DNA from: UBA6170 sp942491385
Lineage (GTDB): Bacteria; Chloroflexota; Anaerolineae; Anaerolineales; Anaerolineaceae
Assembly: GCA_942491385.1 (NCBI GenBank)
Contig: CALOAF010000002.1
Coordinates: 124,001-188,000, forward strand
Direction: 5' to 3'
Length of the DNA: 64,000 bases
The first letter of the stretch is position 1. Each line of letters opens with the position of its first letter. Below the pieces are notes generated by a model. The model worked only from the letters and a program-made list of their open reading frames with translations. It was not told the origin of the DNA and searched no databases. A program made the position numbers and the translations under genes. Below, piece by piece: positions 54,292 to 63,400 of the stretch.

Positions 54292-55335
54292 ATGGCAACA
54301 ATGAAAGCGCTCGTACTGAAAGATGTTGGAAAACTCGTTTTCGAGGATCGGCTGATGCCAGAAGTGAAAGAACCGGATGATGTTTTATTAAAAATTAATG
54401 CAGTGGGGATTTGTGGCAGTGATGTAAAAATTGTTGAAGGGAAACATCACTTCAAACCAGATACCGTACTTGGCCATGAATTTTGTGGTGAGGTTGTTGA
54501 AGTCGGTACGCATGTCACTCATGTCAAAGTTGGAGACCGGGTTGCTGTGGATAACAATATCCGTTGCGGTTTTTGTGACTTCTGCCGGATGGGTCTGACC
54601 AGCCAGTGTGTGGACATTAAGACTAGCGCTCTGGGTGTGATGCGCGACGGTGGTTATGCGGAATATTGTCTCGTTCCGGAAAAACAATGCTTTGTTGTTC
54701 CGGAAATGATTGATGATGTATTAGGAACCCAGGTCGAGACACTGGCTACTGTAGTCAACGGCATGAATCATTTGCTGATGCTGCCCTACGATTACGCCAT
54801 GGTCATTGGCTTTGGTCCCATTGGTTATTTGTTTGCCCAATTCTGCAAAAATATAGCTGTTAAGTGTGCCGTCACAGAGATTGACCCTTACCGTATCGAA
54901 GTCGCCAAGAAATGTGGTTTAACTGTCTGGAATCCGAATGAAGTGGATGTTGTAGAGAAAATCACTGAGTTCACTTATGGCCGTAAAGCAGATATTGTGA
55001 TCGAAGCAACCGGTAATGGTTTTGAGCAAGCCTTGAAATGCGTTACTCCGGGTGGGAAACTGTTACCATTTGGCATGGACTCCAGCATCACAGCGAATGT
55101 TGTCCCAAACGAGATCACCCGTTGGGCAACCAAGATTATCGGTCTTTATTTAGGTCAGAACACCATGGTGCCATCCATCCGTATTTTCCGTGAAAATCGC
55201 ATCGATATGGATAACTTCTTCACCAAAGTGATTTCACTGGATGAAGGTATCAACGCTTTCGAGGATCTTGGTCTGGACATGAAAACCCTGCAGAGAATTC
55301 CTAAGAAAGCCATGAAGATTGTGATGAAACCATAA
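54292..55335 (+). CDS. Zinc-dependent medium-chain dehydrogenase (sorbitol/threonine dehydrogenase-like)
   Basis: Start at 54292 after AAGGAG; an in-frame GTG at 54271 lies in the operator. The 347-aa enzyme has catalytic zinc sites in 'GICGSDVK' and 'LGHEFCGEV', a four-Cys structural zinc loop 'CGFCDFCRMGLTSQC' (~90-104) and the cofactor region 'VIGFGPIGYLFAQF' (~176-189). Such enzymes oxidise polyols or sugar alcohols with NAD(P). It is the first gene under the second LacI operator, so it acts on an inositol- or uronate-related alcohol; the exact step is not evident because the pathway already has its own dehydrogenases. Confidence 0.85.
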   Translation: MATMKALVLKDVGKLVFEDRLMPEVKEPDDVLLKINAVGICGSDVKIVEGKHHFKPDTVLGHEFCGEVVEVGTHVTHVKVGDRVAVDNNIRCGFCDFCRMGLTSQCVDIKTSALGVMRDGGYAEYCLVPEKQCFVVPEMIDDVLGTQVETLATVVNGMNHLLMLPYDYAMVIGFGPIGYLFAQFCKNIAVKCAVTEIDPYRIEVAKKCGLTVWNPNEVDVVEKITEFTYGRKADIVIEATGNGFEQALKCVTPGGKLLPFGMDSSITANVVPNEITRWATKIIGLYLGQNTMVPSIRIFRENRIDMDNFFTKVISLDEGINAFEDLGLDMKTLQRIPKKAMKIVMKP

Positions 55336-55468
55336 TTGTGCTGATTGTTTACAAGAGGAGATGCTGGATTGGTAATAAAGAAGGGTAGTAAAATCGATTT
55401 AGATCAAGATCATTCCAATTCCTTATCTTTCACTACAATCCTTTTCTCCCCTAGAAGGAACAAATGCT

Positions 55469-56482
55469 ATGAAACGTAAAGTCAACATTGCTGTTTTAGG
55501 AACTGGCCGCATGGGCAGTGTGCATACAGCCAATCTGGTTCGAAATATACCCGATGCTAATCTGGTTGCTATTTGCGATATTCGTCTGGAAGTCGCACAG
55601 GAAGTAGCCAATGATCTGGGTATTGTAAGAGTAGTTCAGGATTACCATGAATTATTGCATGATGATGAAATTGAAGCCGTACTGATTGCAACCAGTACCA
55701 ATACCCACGCCGAAATCATTATTGATTGTGCCAAAGCCGGAAAACACATCTTTTGTGAAAAACCGCTCGCATTAGAGTTGGACCGTATTGATGCAGCCTT
55801 GCTGGCTGTCAACAACGCCCAGGTGAAATTGCAGGTTGGTTTCAATCGCCGCTTTGATAAAAGCTTCCTGAAAGTGCATGAGATCGTTCAATCAGGACAA
55901 ATTGGAAAACCCAGTATCCTCCGTATCACCAATCGTGATCCAGAGTTACCTAACAAGGATTTCCTGAAGGTCTCCGGAGGAATGTTCCTGGATATGACCA
56001 TACATGATTTTGATATGGCTCGTTTTCAGATTGGCGAGGTTGAAGAAGTGTATGCGATTGGCAATGTGATGATTGACCCGGAATTAAATTCGTTCGGGGA
56101 TATTGATACCGATATTGTGACTTTGAAATTTGCAAACGGAGCGATCGGAGCCATTGATAACAGTCGCCAGGCAGTCTACGGTTACGATCAACGCTTGGAA
56201 GTTTTTTGCCTGAATGGGGTGGCTAAAGCTGACAATGAGATGGAAAATACGGTAACAACCGGAAATACCACCGGGTTCTCAGCCAGCCGCTTACCATTTT
56301 TCTTTATGCAACGCTATGCCCCCTGTTATGTAGAAGAAGTACGCCAATTCATCGAATGTGTCCGGGATGATCTACCCACACCAACAACCGGTGAAGATGG
56401 TCGCAAAGCAGTTGTTTTGGGATATGCAGCCTGGAAATCTTATCATGAAAACCGACCAGTAAAGATTAGCGAAATTAGTTAG
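55469..56482 (+). CDS. iolG: Gfo/Idh/MocA-family myo-inositol 2-dehydrogenase
   Basis: A 337-aa NAD(P)-dependent dehydrogenase with 'VLGTGRMGSVHTANL' (residues ~9-23), 'EKPLALELD' with the conserved Glu-Lys-Pro, 'GFNRRFDKSF' and catalytic 'DMTIHDFDMAR' with Asp-x3-His. All features fit inositol 2-dehydrogenase, which makes scyllo-inosose. The length is very close to the Thermotoga IolG, and the neighbours IolN, IolM and IolO homologues confirm the pathway. A 133-bp gap upstream has an AAGGA ribosome site and no obvious terminator. Confidence 0.87.
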   Translation: MKRKVNIAVLGTGRMGSVHTANLVRNIPDANLVAICDIRLEVAQEVANDLGIVRVVQDYHELLHDDEIEAVLIATSTNTHAEIIIDCAKAGKHIFCEKPLALELDRIDAALLAVNNAQVKLQVGFNRRFDKSFLKVHEIVQSGQIGKPSILRITNRDPELPNKDFLKVSGGMFLDMTIHDFDMARFQIGEVEEVYAIGNVMIDPELNSFGDIDTDIVTLKFANGAIGAIDNSRQAVYGYDQRLEVFCLNGVAKADNEMENTVTTGNTTGFSASRLPFFFMQRYAPCYVEEVRQFIECVRDDLPTPTTGEDGRKAVVLGYAAWKSYHENRPVKISEIS

Positions 56483-56527
56483 AAAAGTAATATTGAATTA
56501 ATTCTTCGTTTGAATGGAAAAACGTGT

Positions 56528-57814
56528 ATGCCTTTTGATAAAAACATCAAGATACCCAATGAAGATGAATATTTAAATTGTATCCGCTGCGGTTTATGTC
56601 TTGCCGTTTGCCCCACCTATCGGGAATACAAGAACGAAACAGATTCCCCGCGCGGAAGAGTGGCATTGGCGCGAAAAAGCCTGGAAGATGAACTGATCCT
56701 CTCCCCCAATCTGGTGGAACAAATGTACGCTTGCCTCGCCTGCCTGGCCTGTAATGAAATCTGCCCGGTTGGTATTAAACCAGCAGATATTGCTATGGAG
56801 ATGCGCCATGTAGCAGAACAGGTAAAACCTTCCCCCTGGAAAAACACCTTGTTTGGAAAAGTAATTTCGAACCCGGAAACAATGGAACGAACCACCTGGC
56901 CATTACGTGTATACGAAAATGTTGGCCTGCGCTGGTTAGTTCATACACTGAGAATCAATAAATTATTTCCAAAACAATTACGGGATTTAGAAGGCATGTT
57001 ACCGAAACAACCTAAGAAACCACTCCGTAAAGAGTTGCCGTTGGTTTCTCATTCCACGAATGAGAGTAAATACCGGGTTGGATTTTTTCTTGGGTGTGCC
57101 CAGAGCTTGATGTTTTCTGAAGAAAGTGCAGCCACTGTCAGAGTCCTTAACCGGAATGGATGTACGGTCATCACTCCTAAAGAGACTGTTTGTTGTGGAA
57201 TGCCTGCTGCCGGTTATGGTCGCCAGGATCTCGTCATTGAACATGCCAAACATAATATTGAGCTTTTTGGAAAAGAAGATTTGGATGTGATTGTTACCGA
57301 TTGTGCTACTTGTGGTTCCAAACTCAGAGAGTATGGAGATATTCTGGCAAGTGATCCCCGCTGGGCAGAAAAAGCCAGAAATTTCAGTAACAAAATTCGT
57401 GATATTAGTGAGTTTCTCATGACAATCCCCTTGGAAAAACCAATCGGAAAATTTGATGCACGCATTACCTATCACGACCCATGCCATTTGAAGAGGGCAC
57501 AGAAAGTCTGGAAGGAACCCAGAGCACTGATGCAAATGATTGATGGAGTTGATTTTGTGGAATTGCCTGAAGCTGATTGGTGTTGTGGATCAGCAGGAAG
57601 TCAATTAATCACACATTACGAAACATCCACCCATGTATTGGATCGCAAGATGGAGAATTTGAAGTCCACTGGAGCAGAAATCATTGCCTCAGGTTGCCCT
57701 GGCTGTCAGATGCAGTTGATGACGGGTATCCAAAGAGAAGGCTTAAACGTGAAAGTAATGCATCCCATTCAATTGTTAGATCAAGCATACAAGTTACAGG
57801 ATAAGGAAGATTAA
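56528..57814 (+). CDS. Iron-sulfur subunit of a glycolate/lactate-type oxidase (GlcF-like)
   Basis: A 428-aa protein from ATG 56528 (the TTG at 56510 is less likely). It has two [4Fe-4S] motifs, 'CIRCGLCLAVCP' (~19-30) and 'CLACLACNEICPVG' (~69-82), then two CCG domains with 'VCCGMPAAG' and 'WCCGSAG'. This is the electron-transfer partner of FAD-linked 2-hydroxyacid dehydrogenases. The next gene, the FAD subunit, starts on its stop codon (TAATG). Substrates of the family include glycolate and D-lactate. A sugar-acid substrate is possible in this operon. Confidence 0.87.
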   Translation: MPFDKNIKIPNEDEYLNCIRCGLCLAVCPTYREYKNETDSPRGRVALARKSLEDELILSPNLVEQMYACLACLACNEICPVGIKPADIAMEMRHVAEQVKPSPWKNTLFGKVISNPETMERTTWPLRVYENVGLRWLVHTLRINKLFPKQLRDLEGMLPKQPKKPLRKELPLVSHSTNESKYRVGFFLGCAQSLMFSEESAATVRVLNRNGCTVITPKETVCCGMPAAGYGRQDLVIEHAKHNIELFGKEDLDVIVTDCATCGSKLREYGDILASDPRWAEKARNFSNKIRDISEFLMTIPLEKPIGKFDARITYHDPCHLKRAQKVWKEPRALMQMIDGVDFVELPEADWCCGSAGSQLITHYETSTHVLDRKMENLKSTGAEIIASGCPGCQMQLMTGIQREGLNVKVMHPIQLLDQAYKLQDKED

Positions 57815-59193
57815 TGGACGAGCACATTATCGCCGAATTAATTAAAATTGTTGGCAAGAAAGGTGTTCTGACCTCTCCGGAAGATCTGGCTGTGTATAGT
57901 TACGATGGTACCTTTGAAGAGTGTAATCCAGATGTTGTGGTGTTACCAGAAAGTACGGAAGCGGTCAGCCGTGTCGTGAAACTGGCAGCCAGAGAACGGA
58001 TTCCCATTGTCACCCGGGGTATGGCTTCCGGTTTAGCTGCTGCGTCGGTTCCATTCAGTGGCGGCATTGCCCTGGTCATGACGCGCATGGATAAGGTCAT
58101 TGAACTCGATCTTGAAAATGCAATTGTGCACGTAGAAGCCGGGATTGTTACTGCTGATTTACAAACTTTGGTTGAAAAACAAGGTCTTTTTTACCCGCCA
58201 GACCCATCTAGCATTCGTCATTCCACAATCGGTGGAAATATTGCCTGTAATGCCGGGGGTCCACGCTGTTTGAAATATGGGGTAACCGGTGATTACGTGC
58301 TTGGATTAACAGTCGTTTTGGCTGATGGTCAAATTTTAAAAACTGGAGGGAAAGTCATTAAAGATGTGGTCGGTTATGACCTGAAATCGTTGTTTACTGG
58401 GTCAGAAGGAACATTGGGCATCATTACCGAAGCTTTGCTAAAACTAATTGCTAAACCGAAATTTGCCCGCACTGCCCTGGTTGAATTTTCAAGCATTGAT
58501 GACGCCAGCCAGACCGTCAATGAAATATTATTGGCAGGCATTGTTCCCGCAACCTTGGAATTGATGGATCAGACTGCGATCACTTGCATCGAAGAAGCTT
58601 TGCATATCGGATTACCGACCAATGTGGAAGCGTTTCTGCTGATTGAATCGGATGGTGTTGAGTTAGAAACCACCACGCAGGAAATCGAATCGATTGCAAA
58701 AATTTGTAAACAAAACGGAGCAACAAAAATTACAGTGGCAAATGACGAAAGTGAACGGGCTAACCTGTGGAAAGCACGTCGTTCGATTTCACCCTCTTTA
58801 GCCCGTATATCACCCAATAAACTGGGAGAAGACATTACCGTTCCACGCAGCGCCATCCCTGAAGCAGTGAAACGTTTGAAAGCCATCAGTCAGAAATACG
58901 GATTGCCAATCGTTATATTTGGCCATGCAGGAGATGGCAACTTGCACCCCAATATTCTGTTCGATAAACGTGACCCTGAACAGATGAAGAAATTGGAATT
59001 AATGGTCGAAGAAGAGTTTGCTGTTGCCCTTGAACTTGGCGGAACACTCTCCGGGGAACATGGGGTAGGGACACTGAAACGCCCCTATATTGAAAAAGCA
59101 CTTGGAGAAGTATCAGTCGGAATCCAAAAGAAAATCAAAAATGTTTTGGATCCGTTAAATATTTTGAATCCTGGAAAAGTTTTACCAGATTAA
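57814..59193 (+). CDS. FAD-linked 2-hydroxyacid dehydrogenase subunit (GlcD-like)
   Basis: A 459-aa flavoprotein. The FAD_binding_4 domain shows 'PIVTRGMASGLAAASVPFSGG' in part near residue 67, 'YPPDPSSIRHSTIGGNIACNAGGPRCLKYG' in part near 127, and 'LFTGSEGTLGIITEALLKL' near 193. The C-terminal half has 'GHAGDGNLHPNI' and 'SGEHGVGTLKRPY', the metal/substrate region of glycolate oxidase GlcD. It forms a complex with the preceding iron-sulfur subunit. It does not match an inositol step known to me, so it may oxidise a side or end product such as glycolate or lactate. Confidence 0.88.
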   Translation: MDEHIIAELIKIVGKKGVLTSPEDLAVYSYDGTFEECNPDVVVLPESTEAVSRVVKLAARERIPIVTRGMASGLAAASVPFSGGIALVMTRMDKVIELDLENAIVHVEAGIVTADLQTLVEKQGLFYPPDPSSIRHSTIGGNIACNAGGPRCLKYGVTGDYVLGLTVVLADGQILKTGGKVIKDVVGYDLKSLFTGSEGTLGIITEALLKLIAKPKFARTALVEFSSIDDASQTVNEILLAGIVPATLELMDQTAITCIEEALHIGLPTNVEAFLLIESDGVELETTTQEIESIAKICKQNGATKITVANDESERANLWKARRSISPSLARISPNKLGEDITVPRSAIPEAVKRLKAISQKYGLPIVIFGHAGDGNLHPNILFDKRDPEQMKKLELMVEEEFAVALELGGTLSGEHGVGTLKRPYIEKALGEVSVGIQKKIKNVLDPLNILNPGKVLPD

Positions 59194-59220
59194 TTTTAAG
59201 AATTAAAAAGGAGATTTATT

Positions 59221-60345
59221 ATGAGCGAGAATAAAGTACCAGTAGGTTATTTGCCGTCAGACCAACCAGATTTGTTTTTTGAAGACAATGGCGTTGGAAG
59301 ATTGAAAAAGGAAGTTTGGGAATCCAGTGATGAACAGATTGATGCTATTTTGGCTGATTATGGCGTGCCCTCTCCGGTGGAGTGGGGGAAACCTGGTTCT
59401 TACATTCAGACCACCACCCGCTGGCAAGTGGAAGAGAACCGCAAGAAAAATGACATTGTCTTCATTCCCGTAGGATGCACAGAATTACATGGACAACACC
59501 TGCCCAGTGCAGCGGATACCCTCTATGTAAGTGCAATTGTAGAAGGCGTACGCCGCTTCACTGCCAAACGGGGAGCTCCTGTTAACCTGGCACTGCCGCC
59601 ATTAAATTATGGGGCTCATCCTTTTCACCATTTAGGTATGCCAGGCACCGTCATCGTCAGAGAACACGCTGTCCGTGAGATGATGATTGATGTAATGTTG
59701 GGTTTATGGAATGATGGTTTTCGCAAACAATTGATCGTTAACAACCATGGTCAACTATGGGTGTTGGAATCTGCGATTCAGGAATTTCAGAAACGATATC
59801 AATTACCTGGCATCTTCCGCGTAATCGATTGGCATCGTGGGGTGCGTGAGTTCTTCCGCCCGGTAGAACGGGGTGGCAAGATGGATACAAACTTCGTGCA
59901 TGCAGATGAGTCTGAAACATCATTAAGCCTTTTACTTCATCCAGAAATGGTGGATATGAACTATGCTGTGGATACCGAAGGAAAATCCTATTTACCCGAA
60001 GGCCATTTTGACAAATCAGTTGATCCTTATGGTCGTCCCAGCCGTTGGTCCGAAGGCGAAGGTCATTTTGCTATCGAAATCGCTGCGACTCCTGAAGGCG
60101 TAGTCGGCAAAGCAAAATCAGGAACCGCTGAAAAAGGCAAACGTCCTATGGCTGCCATTCTCAAATACCTCACCCTGTGGCATGACGATGTACTGGAAGC
60201 ATTCCCCGCCGGGAAAGTCCCCCCAGTGGAAGAAATAACCTTACGTACTGAAAAAGAGATGGAACCTTACTTACGTGAACCCCTCAGCCAGGGGTGGAAA
60301 TCCGTCTATGGCATTCCACGCATTGGTCAGGGAACAGAAGTTTAA
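59221..60345 (+). CDS. iolN: Creatininase-family hydrolase, 3-dehydro-scyllo-inosose hydrolase (IolN-like)
   Basis: A 374-aa creatinine amidohydrolase-fold protein, longer than creatininase (~260) because of an N-terminal extension. Metal ligands are visible in 'VGCTELHGQHLPSAADTL' (Glu, His, Asp; ~84-101), 'NNHGQLW' (His) and 'ADESETSLSL' (Glu). In Thermotoga, IolN of this family opens the ring of diketo-inositol to 5-keto-gluconate. The position directly before the IolM-like and IolO-like genes is the same combination. A strong AAAAAGGAG ribosome site precedes it. Confidence 0.82.
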   Translation: MSENKVPVGYLPSDQPDLFFEDNGVGRLKKEVWESSDEQIDAILADYGVPSPVEWGKPGSYIQTTTRWQVEENRKKNDIVFIPVGCTELHGQHLPSAADTLYVSAIVEGVRRFTAKRGAPVNLALPPLNYGAHPFHHLGMPGTVIVREHAVREMMIDVMLGLWNDGFRKQLIVNNHGQLWVLESAIQEFQKRYQLPGIFRVIDWHRGVREFFRPVERGGKMDTNFVHADESETSLSLLLHPEMVDMNYAVDTEGKSYLPEGHFDKSVDPYGRPSRWSEGEGHFAIEIAATPEGVVGKAKSGTAEKGKRPMAAILKYLTLWHDDVLEAFPAGKVPPVEEITLRTEKEMEPYLREPLSQGWKSVYGIPRIGQGTEV

Positions 60346-60379
60346 TCTATTAATAATATTACCGATGAAGGAGTAAATG

Positions 60380-61573
60380 ATGGACGGAAAAATGAAAGGT
60401 GTTACCCTGGTTGCAGATTGGGAACCTAAACCTGGCTTTAAGTTGGGAGCGAAGGATATTGAAGGTCGCCAAACCTACCTGGGTAGCCAGGTATGGCGCA
60501 ATCCTCGTTTTGAGATTCGTGATTATGACATTCCAAAGCCAGGCGATGATGAAGTATTGATTGAGGTAAAAGCCTGCGGAATTTGTGGATCAGATGTACA
60601 CATGTCTCAGGCTGGCAGCGATGGATATATTTTTTATCCTGGGTTAACGGGTTTCCCCAGCATTTTAGGACATGAGCTTTCTGGAGTAGTTGTCACCGCC
60701 GGCAAAAAAGCTTTTGATAAATATACTAATAAGCCTTTTAAAGGCGGAGAACCAGTCACAACAGAAGAAATGCTGTGGTGTGGAATGTGTAAACCCTGCG
60801 CAGATGGATATCCGAACCATTGTGAACGCCTGGATGAAATTGGTTTTAATGTCAATGGTGCTTATGCCAAATATCTGGTTGTGCCATCTCGAACCATCTG
60901 GAGTCTCGAGCCATTAAGAGAACGATACAGCGAACAGGATTTGTTTGTGGCTGGTAGCCTGGTAGAACCCACCTGTGTTGCTTACAACGCTGTAATCGAA
61001 CGAGCCGGTGGCATTCGCCCAGGTGATCGCGTGGTCATTCTCGGCGCAGGTCCAGTCGGGATTGCCGCCTGTGCCATCTTAAAACGAGCTGGTGCTTCTC
61101 AGGTTATCATCTCCGAAACTGAAGAAGTTAGAGCAAATATGGCATTGAAACTGGGTGCAGATTTCCATGTCAACCCCTTAAAGGAAGATTTTGCGGATCG
61201 CGTGCTGGAGATCACCAATGGTATGGGAGCCGATTTATTCATGGAGGCCACCGGTCTGCCTGAAGTCGTCTATCCTGGCATCGAAAGAGTTGTATGGGAA
61301 GGACGCACCTTAAATAGTAAAATTGTTGTGACCGCCCGTGCTGAGGCAAAAATGCCGGTGATGGGCGAGGTGTTACAGGTCCGTCGCGCAAAGATCATTG
61401 GCGCTCAAGGCCACTCTGGTCATGGAACATTCCCACGTGTCATCGATTGTATGGCTTCCGGTATGGATATGACCCCCATGAGTACCAAAAAAATCACATT
61501 AGAAGAGTTGCCTGAAAACATCGTTCGACTACAAACAGACCGATCTGAAGTCAAGATCACTTATTTAGCTTAA
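60380..61573 (+). CDS. iolM: Zinc-dependent dehydrogenase, scyllo-inosose 3-dehydrogenase (IolM-like)
   Basis: Start at ATG 60380, six bases after AAGGAG; another ATG at 60377 is closer than ideal. The 397-aa MDR enzyme has catalytic zinc motifs 'CGICGSDVHM' and 'LGHELSG', a structural zinc loop 'WCGMCKPCADGYPNHC' and 'ILGAGPVGIAACAIL' for NAD. It is longer than typical sorbitol dehydrogenases (~345), as is Thermotoga IolM. IolM oxidises scyllo-inosose to the diketo form that IolN then opens. Confidence 0.83.
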   Translation: MDGKMKGVTLVADWEPKPGFKLGAKDIEGRQTYLGSQVWRNPRFEIRDYDIPKPGDDEVLIEVKACGICGSDVHMSQAGSDGYIFYPGLTGFPSILGHELSGVVVTAGKKAFDKYTNKPFKGGEPVTTEEMLWCGMCKPCADGYPNHCERLDEIGFNVNGAYAKYLVVPSRTIWSLEPLRERYSEQDLFVAGSLVEPTCVAYNAVIERAGGIRPGDRVVILGAGPVGIAACAILKRAGASQVIISETEEVRANMALKLGADFHVNPLKEDFADRVLEITNGMGADLFMEATGLPEVVYPGIERVVWEGRTLNSKIVVTARAEAKMPVMGEVLQVRRAKIIGAQGHSGHGTFPRVIDCMASGMDMTPMSTKKITLEELPENIVRLQTDRSEVKITYLA

Positions 61574-61588
61574 CCTCTCTCTTAATAA

Positions 61589-61628
61589 CGCCGGATATTC
61601 CACTACACGTGTAATGGGATATCCGGCG
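61589..61628. repeat. 40-bp near-perfect palindrome before the iolO-like gene
   Basis: Arms 61589-61608 and 61609-61628 pair over 20 bp with one mismatch and one G:T position. The centre is ACACGTGT, which is the central eight bases of the LacI operator seen at 47034 and 54262. It begins 15 bases after the iolM stop and ends just before the next ribosome site, with no T-run. It could be an RNA processing or stability hairpin, or a diverged operator. Confidence 0.7.
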
Positions 61629-61639
61629 AGAAAGAACAT

Positions 61640-62443
61640 ATGAATTTATCAATTGTTTATTCCACACAACAGACGAACTTTCAGGCAGCCACCTTTTCTG
61701 GTGATTTAGATGCTAATCTAGCAAGGATTGCCAGGTATGGCTACGATGGTGTCGAGCTCGCCATCCGTGATCCAAAACTGATCGATATGGAGAAATTAGA
61801 AAAAATTCTAAAAAAATACTCCTTGAAAGTTCCTGCACTGGGTACAGGACAGGCATGGGGTGAGGAAGGCTTATCATTCACTGATCCCGATCCAAATGTT
61901 CGTCAGGCTGCTATTGAGCGAATCCAGAGCCACATCCGGATAGCAGAGAAATTCAAAGCAGTCATCATTATTGGATTAATTAGAGGAATTCTCAAACCAG
62001 GTATCACTCACCTGCAAGCAATGGAATGGCTTTGTCTGGCAATCCAACAATGCTGTGCCAATGCAAAAGAGCATGGTGTGCGCCTGGCACTTGAACCCAT
62101 CAATCGCTACGAAACTTCATTAATCAACAATGTCGAACAAGGATTGGATTTGATCGCAAAAGTAGGAGCAGACAATTTTGGCCTCTTATTGGATACGTTT
62201 CATATGAATATTGAAGAGCCACAGATAGAGGAGAGCATACGTTTGTGTGATCAGCGCATATTTCATTTCCATGTAGCCGATTCCAATCGCTGGTACCCGG
62301 GTGGTGGTCACCTGGATTTCAATTCAATTCTCACTTCATTAAAACAGACCGTTTATACAGGATTTGTATCCGGTGAATTTCTACCTCTTCCGGATGCAAA
62401 CATAGCCGCAATTAAAAGCATAGAATATCTAAACCAGTATTAA
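61640..62443 (+). CDS. iolO: TIM-barrel epimerase, 5-keto-L-gluconate epimerase (IolO-like)
   Basis: A 267-aa xylose-isomerase-like barrel with metal-ligand strands 'GYDGVELAIRD' (Glu), 'RLALEPINRYE' (Glu), 'LLLDTFHMNIEEP' (Asp, His), 'FHFHVADSNRWYPGGGHLDF' in part, and 'VSGEFLPLPD' (Glu). This layout matches tagatose-3-epimerase-like enzymes including Thermotoga IolO, which converts 5-keto-L-gluconate to D-tagaturonate. It is the last gene of the operon and links the inositol branch to UxaE. The 247-bp gap after it (62444-62690) holds the promoter below and otherwise nothing clear. Confidence 0.83.
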   Translation: MNLSIVYSTQQTNFQAATFSGDLDANLARIARYGYDGVELAIRDPKLIDMEKLEKILKKYSLKVPALGTGQAWGEEGLSFTDPDPNVRQAAIERIQSHIRIAEKFKAVIIIGLIRGILKPGITHLQAMEWLCLAIQQCCANAKEHGVRLALEPINRYETSLINNVEQGLDLIAKVGADNFGLLLDTFHMNIEEPQIEESIRLCDQRIFHFHVADSNRWYPGGGHLDFNSILTSLKQTVYTGFVSGEFLPLPDANIAAIKSIEYLNQY

Positions 62444-62634
62444 AACTGAATCTGGATTACAAGCACATATTTTCTCCATTTTGCAAGAATCAAATTCATG
62501 CATCCTTCCTTTCCAGATTTTGGATCTAATCCTAATAGTTTAGCGTCAAGCATGATTTCAGAAACTTTCACCTTATTTTTTTGTTTCTACCTAATTTAAT
62601 CTTAGCCAATTAAAATAAATTGGGATAGAATAAG

Positions 62635-62664
62635 TTGACAAATATCCGCCTTTCCTTTTATCCT
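62635..62664 (+). promoter_or_regulatory. Predicted promoter of the rhomboid gene
   Basis: TTGACA (62635-62640), 18-bp spacer and TATCCT (62659-62664), 26 bp before the start codon. Confidence 0.5.
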
Positions 62665-62690
62665 TGAAAACTACTAATTAGGAGTTCTGC

Positions 62691-63365
62691 ATGATTCCGA
62701 TTCGTGACCAAATCCCTACTCGACGAGTACCTTTTGTTAATTACATACTGATCGCAGCAAATATCCTTGTGTTTGTCCTGCAATGGTTAGCCGGAGCAAA
62801 TCAGGAAACACTTGTGTATCAATTTGCCCTTATTCCCTCTGCGTTTAATGACGGAATTGGTTTCAGTGATTTTTCCACAATCTTCACCAGTATGTTCATG
62901 CATGCTGGTCTGGCACATCTCGGCGGAAATATGCTCTATCTGTGGATTTTTGGTGACAATGTTGAGGATAGTATGGGACACAGCAGATTTCTATTATTCT
63001 ATCTGTTAGGAGGACTGATCGCCTCGCTGGCTCACATCTTCACCAATCCTGCCTCGCAAATACCCACGGTTGGTGCCAGCGGTGCAATCGCTGCAGTGCT
63101 GGGAGCGTATCTTGTTCTCTATCCGAATTCAAAAGTTTTGACGATCATTCCGCTAGGCTTCTTCCTGCGAATGACGATGGTGCCTGCAGCCATTGTGTTA
63201 GGCTTATGGTTTGTTCTGCAACTGTTTAGTGGCGTTCTCTCGATGGGTGGACCCGATGTGGGCGGGGTTGCCTTTTGGGCTCATATCGGCGGATTTGTTG
63301 CAGGTGTTATCCTGGCAAAATTATTTTCCAAAAAACGATACAAGGATACGATTGTTCGTTGGTAA
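62691..63365 (+). CDS. Rhomboid-family intramembrane serine protease
   Basis: A 224-aa protein with six membrane helices. It has the catalytic Ser motif 'GASGAIAAVLG' (around residues 129-139) and a His in 'FWAHIGGFVAG' (around 200), and 'FTSMFMHAGLAHLGGNMLYLWIFG' as the L1/TM2 region. Rhomboids cut membrane proteins within the bilayer. AGGAG precedes the start. It is a single gene after the inositol operon, and its stop converges with the DUF1294 gene. Confidence 0.92.
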   Translation: MIPIRDQIPTRRVPFVNYILIAANILVFVLQWLAGANQETLVYQFALIPSAFNDGIGFSDFSTIFTSMFMHAGLAHLGGNMLYLWIFGDNVEDSMGHSRFLLFYLLGGLIASLAHIFTNPASQIPTVGASGAIAAVLGAYLVLYPNSKVLTIIPLGFFLRMTMVPAAIVLGLWFVLQLFSGVLSMGGPDVGGVAFWAHIGGFVAGVILAKLFSKKRYKDTIVRW

Positions 63366-63400
63366 ATACCGCTCATTCTCAATTGGTTTATCTAAGTATC

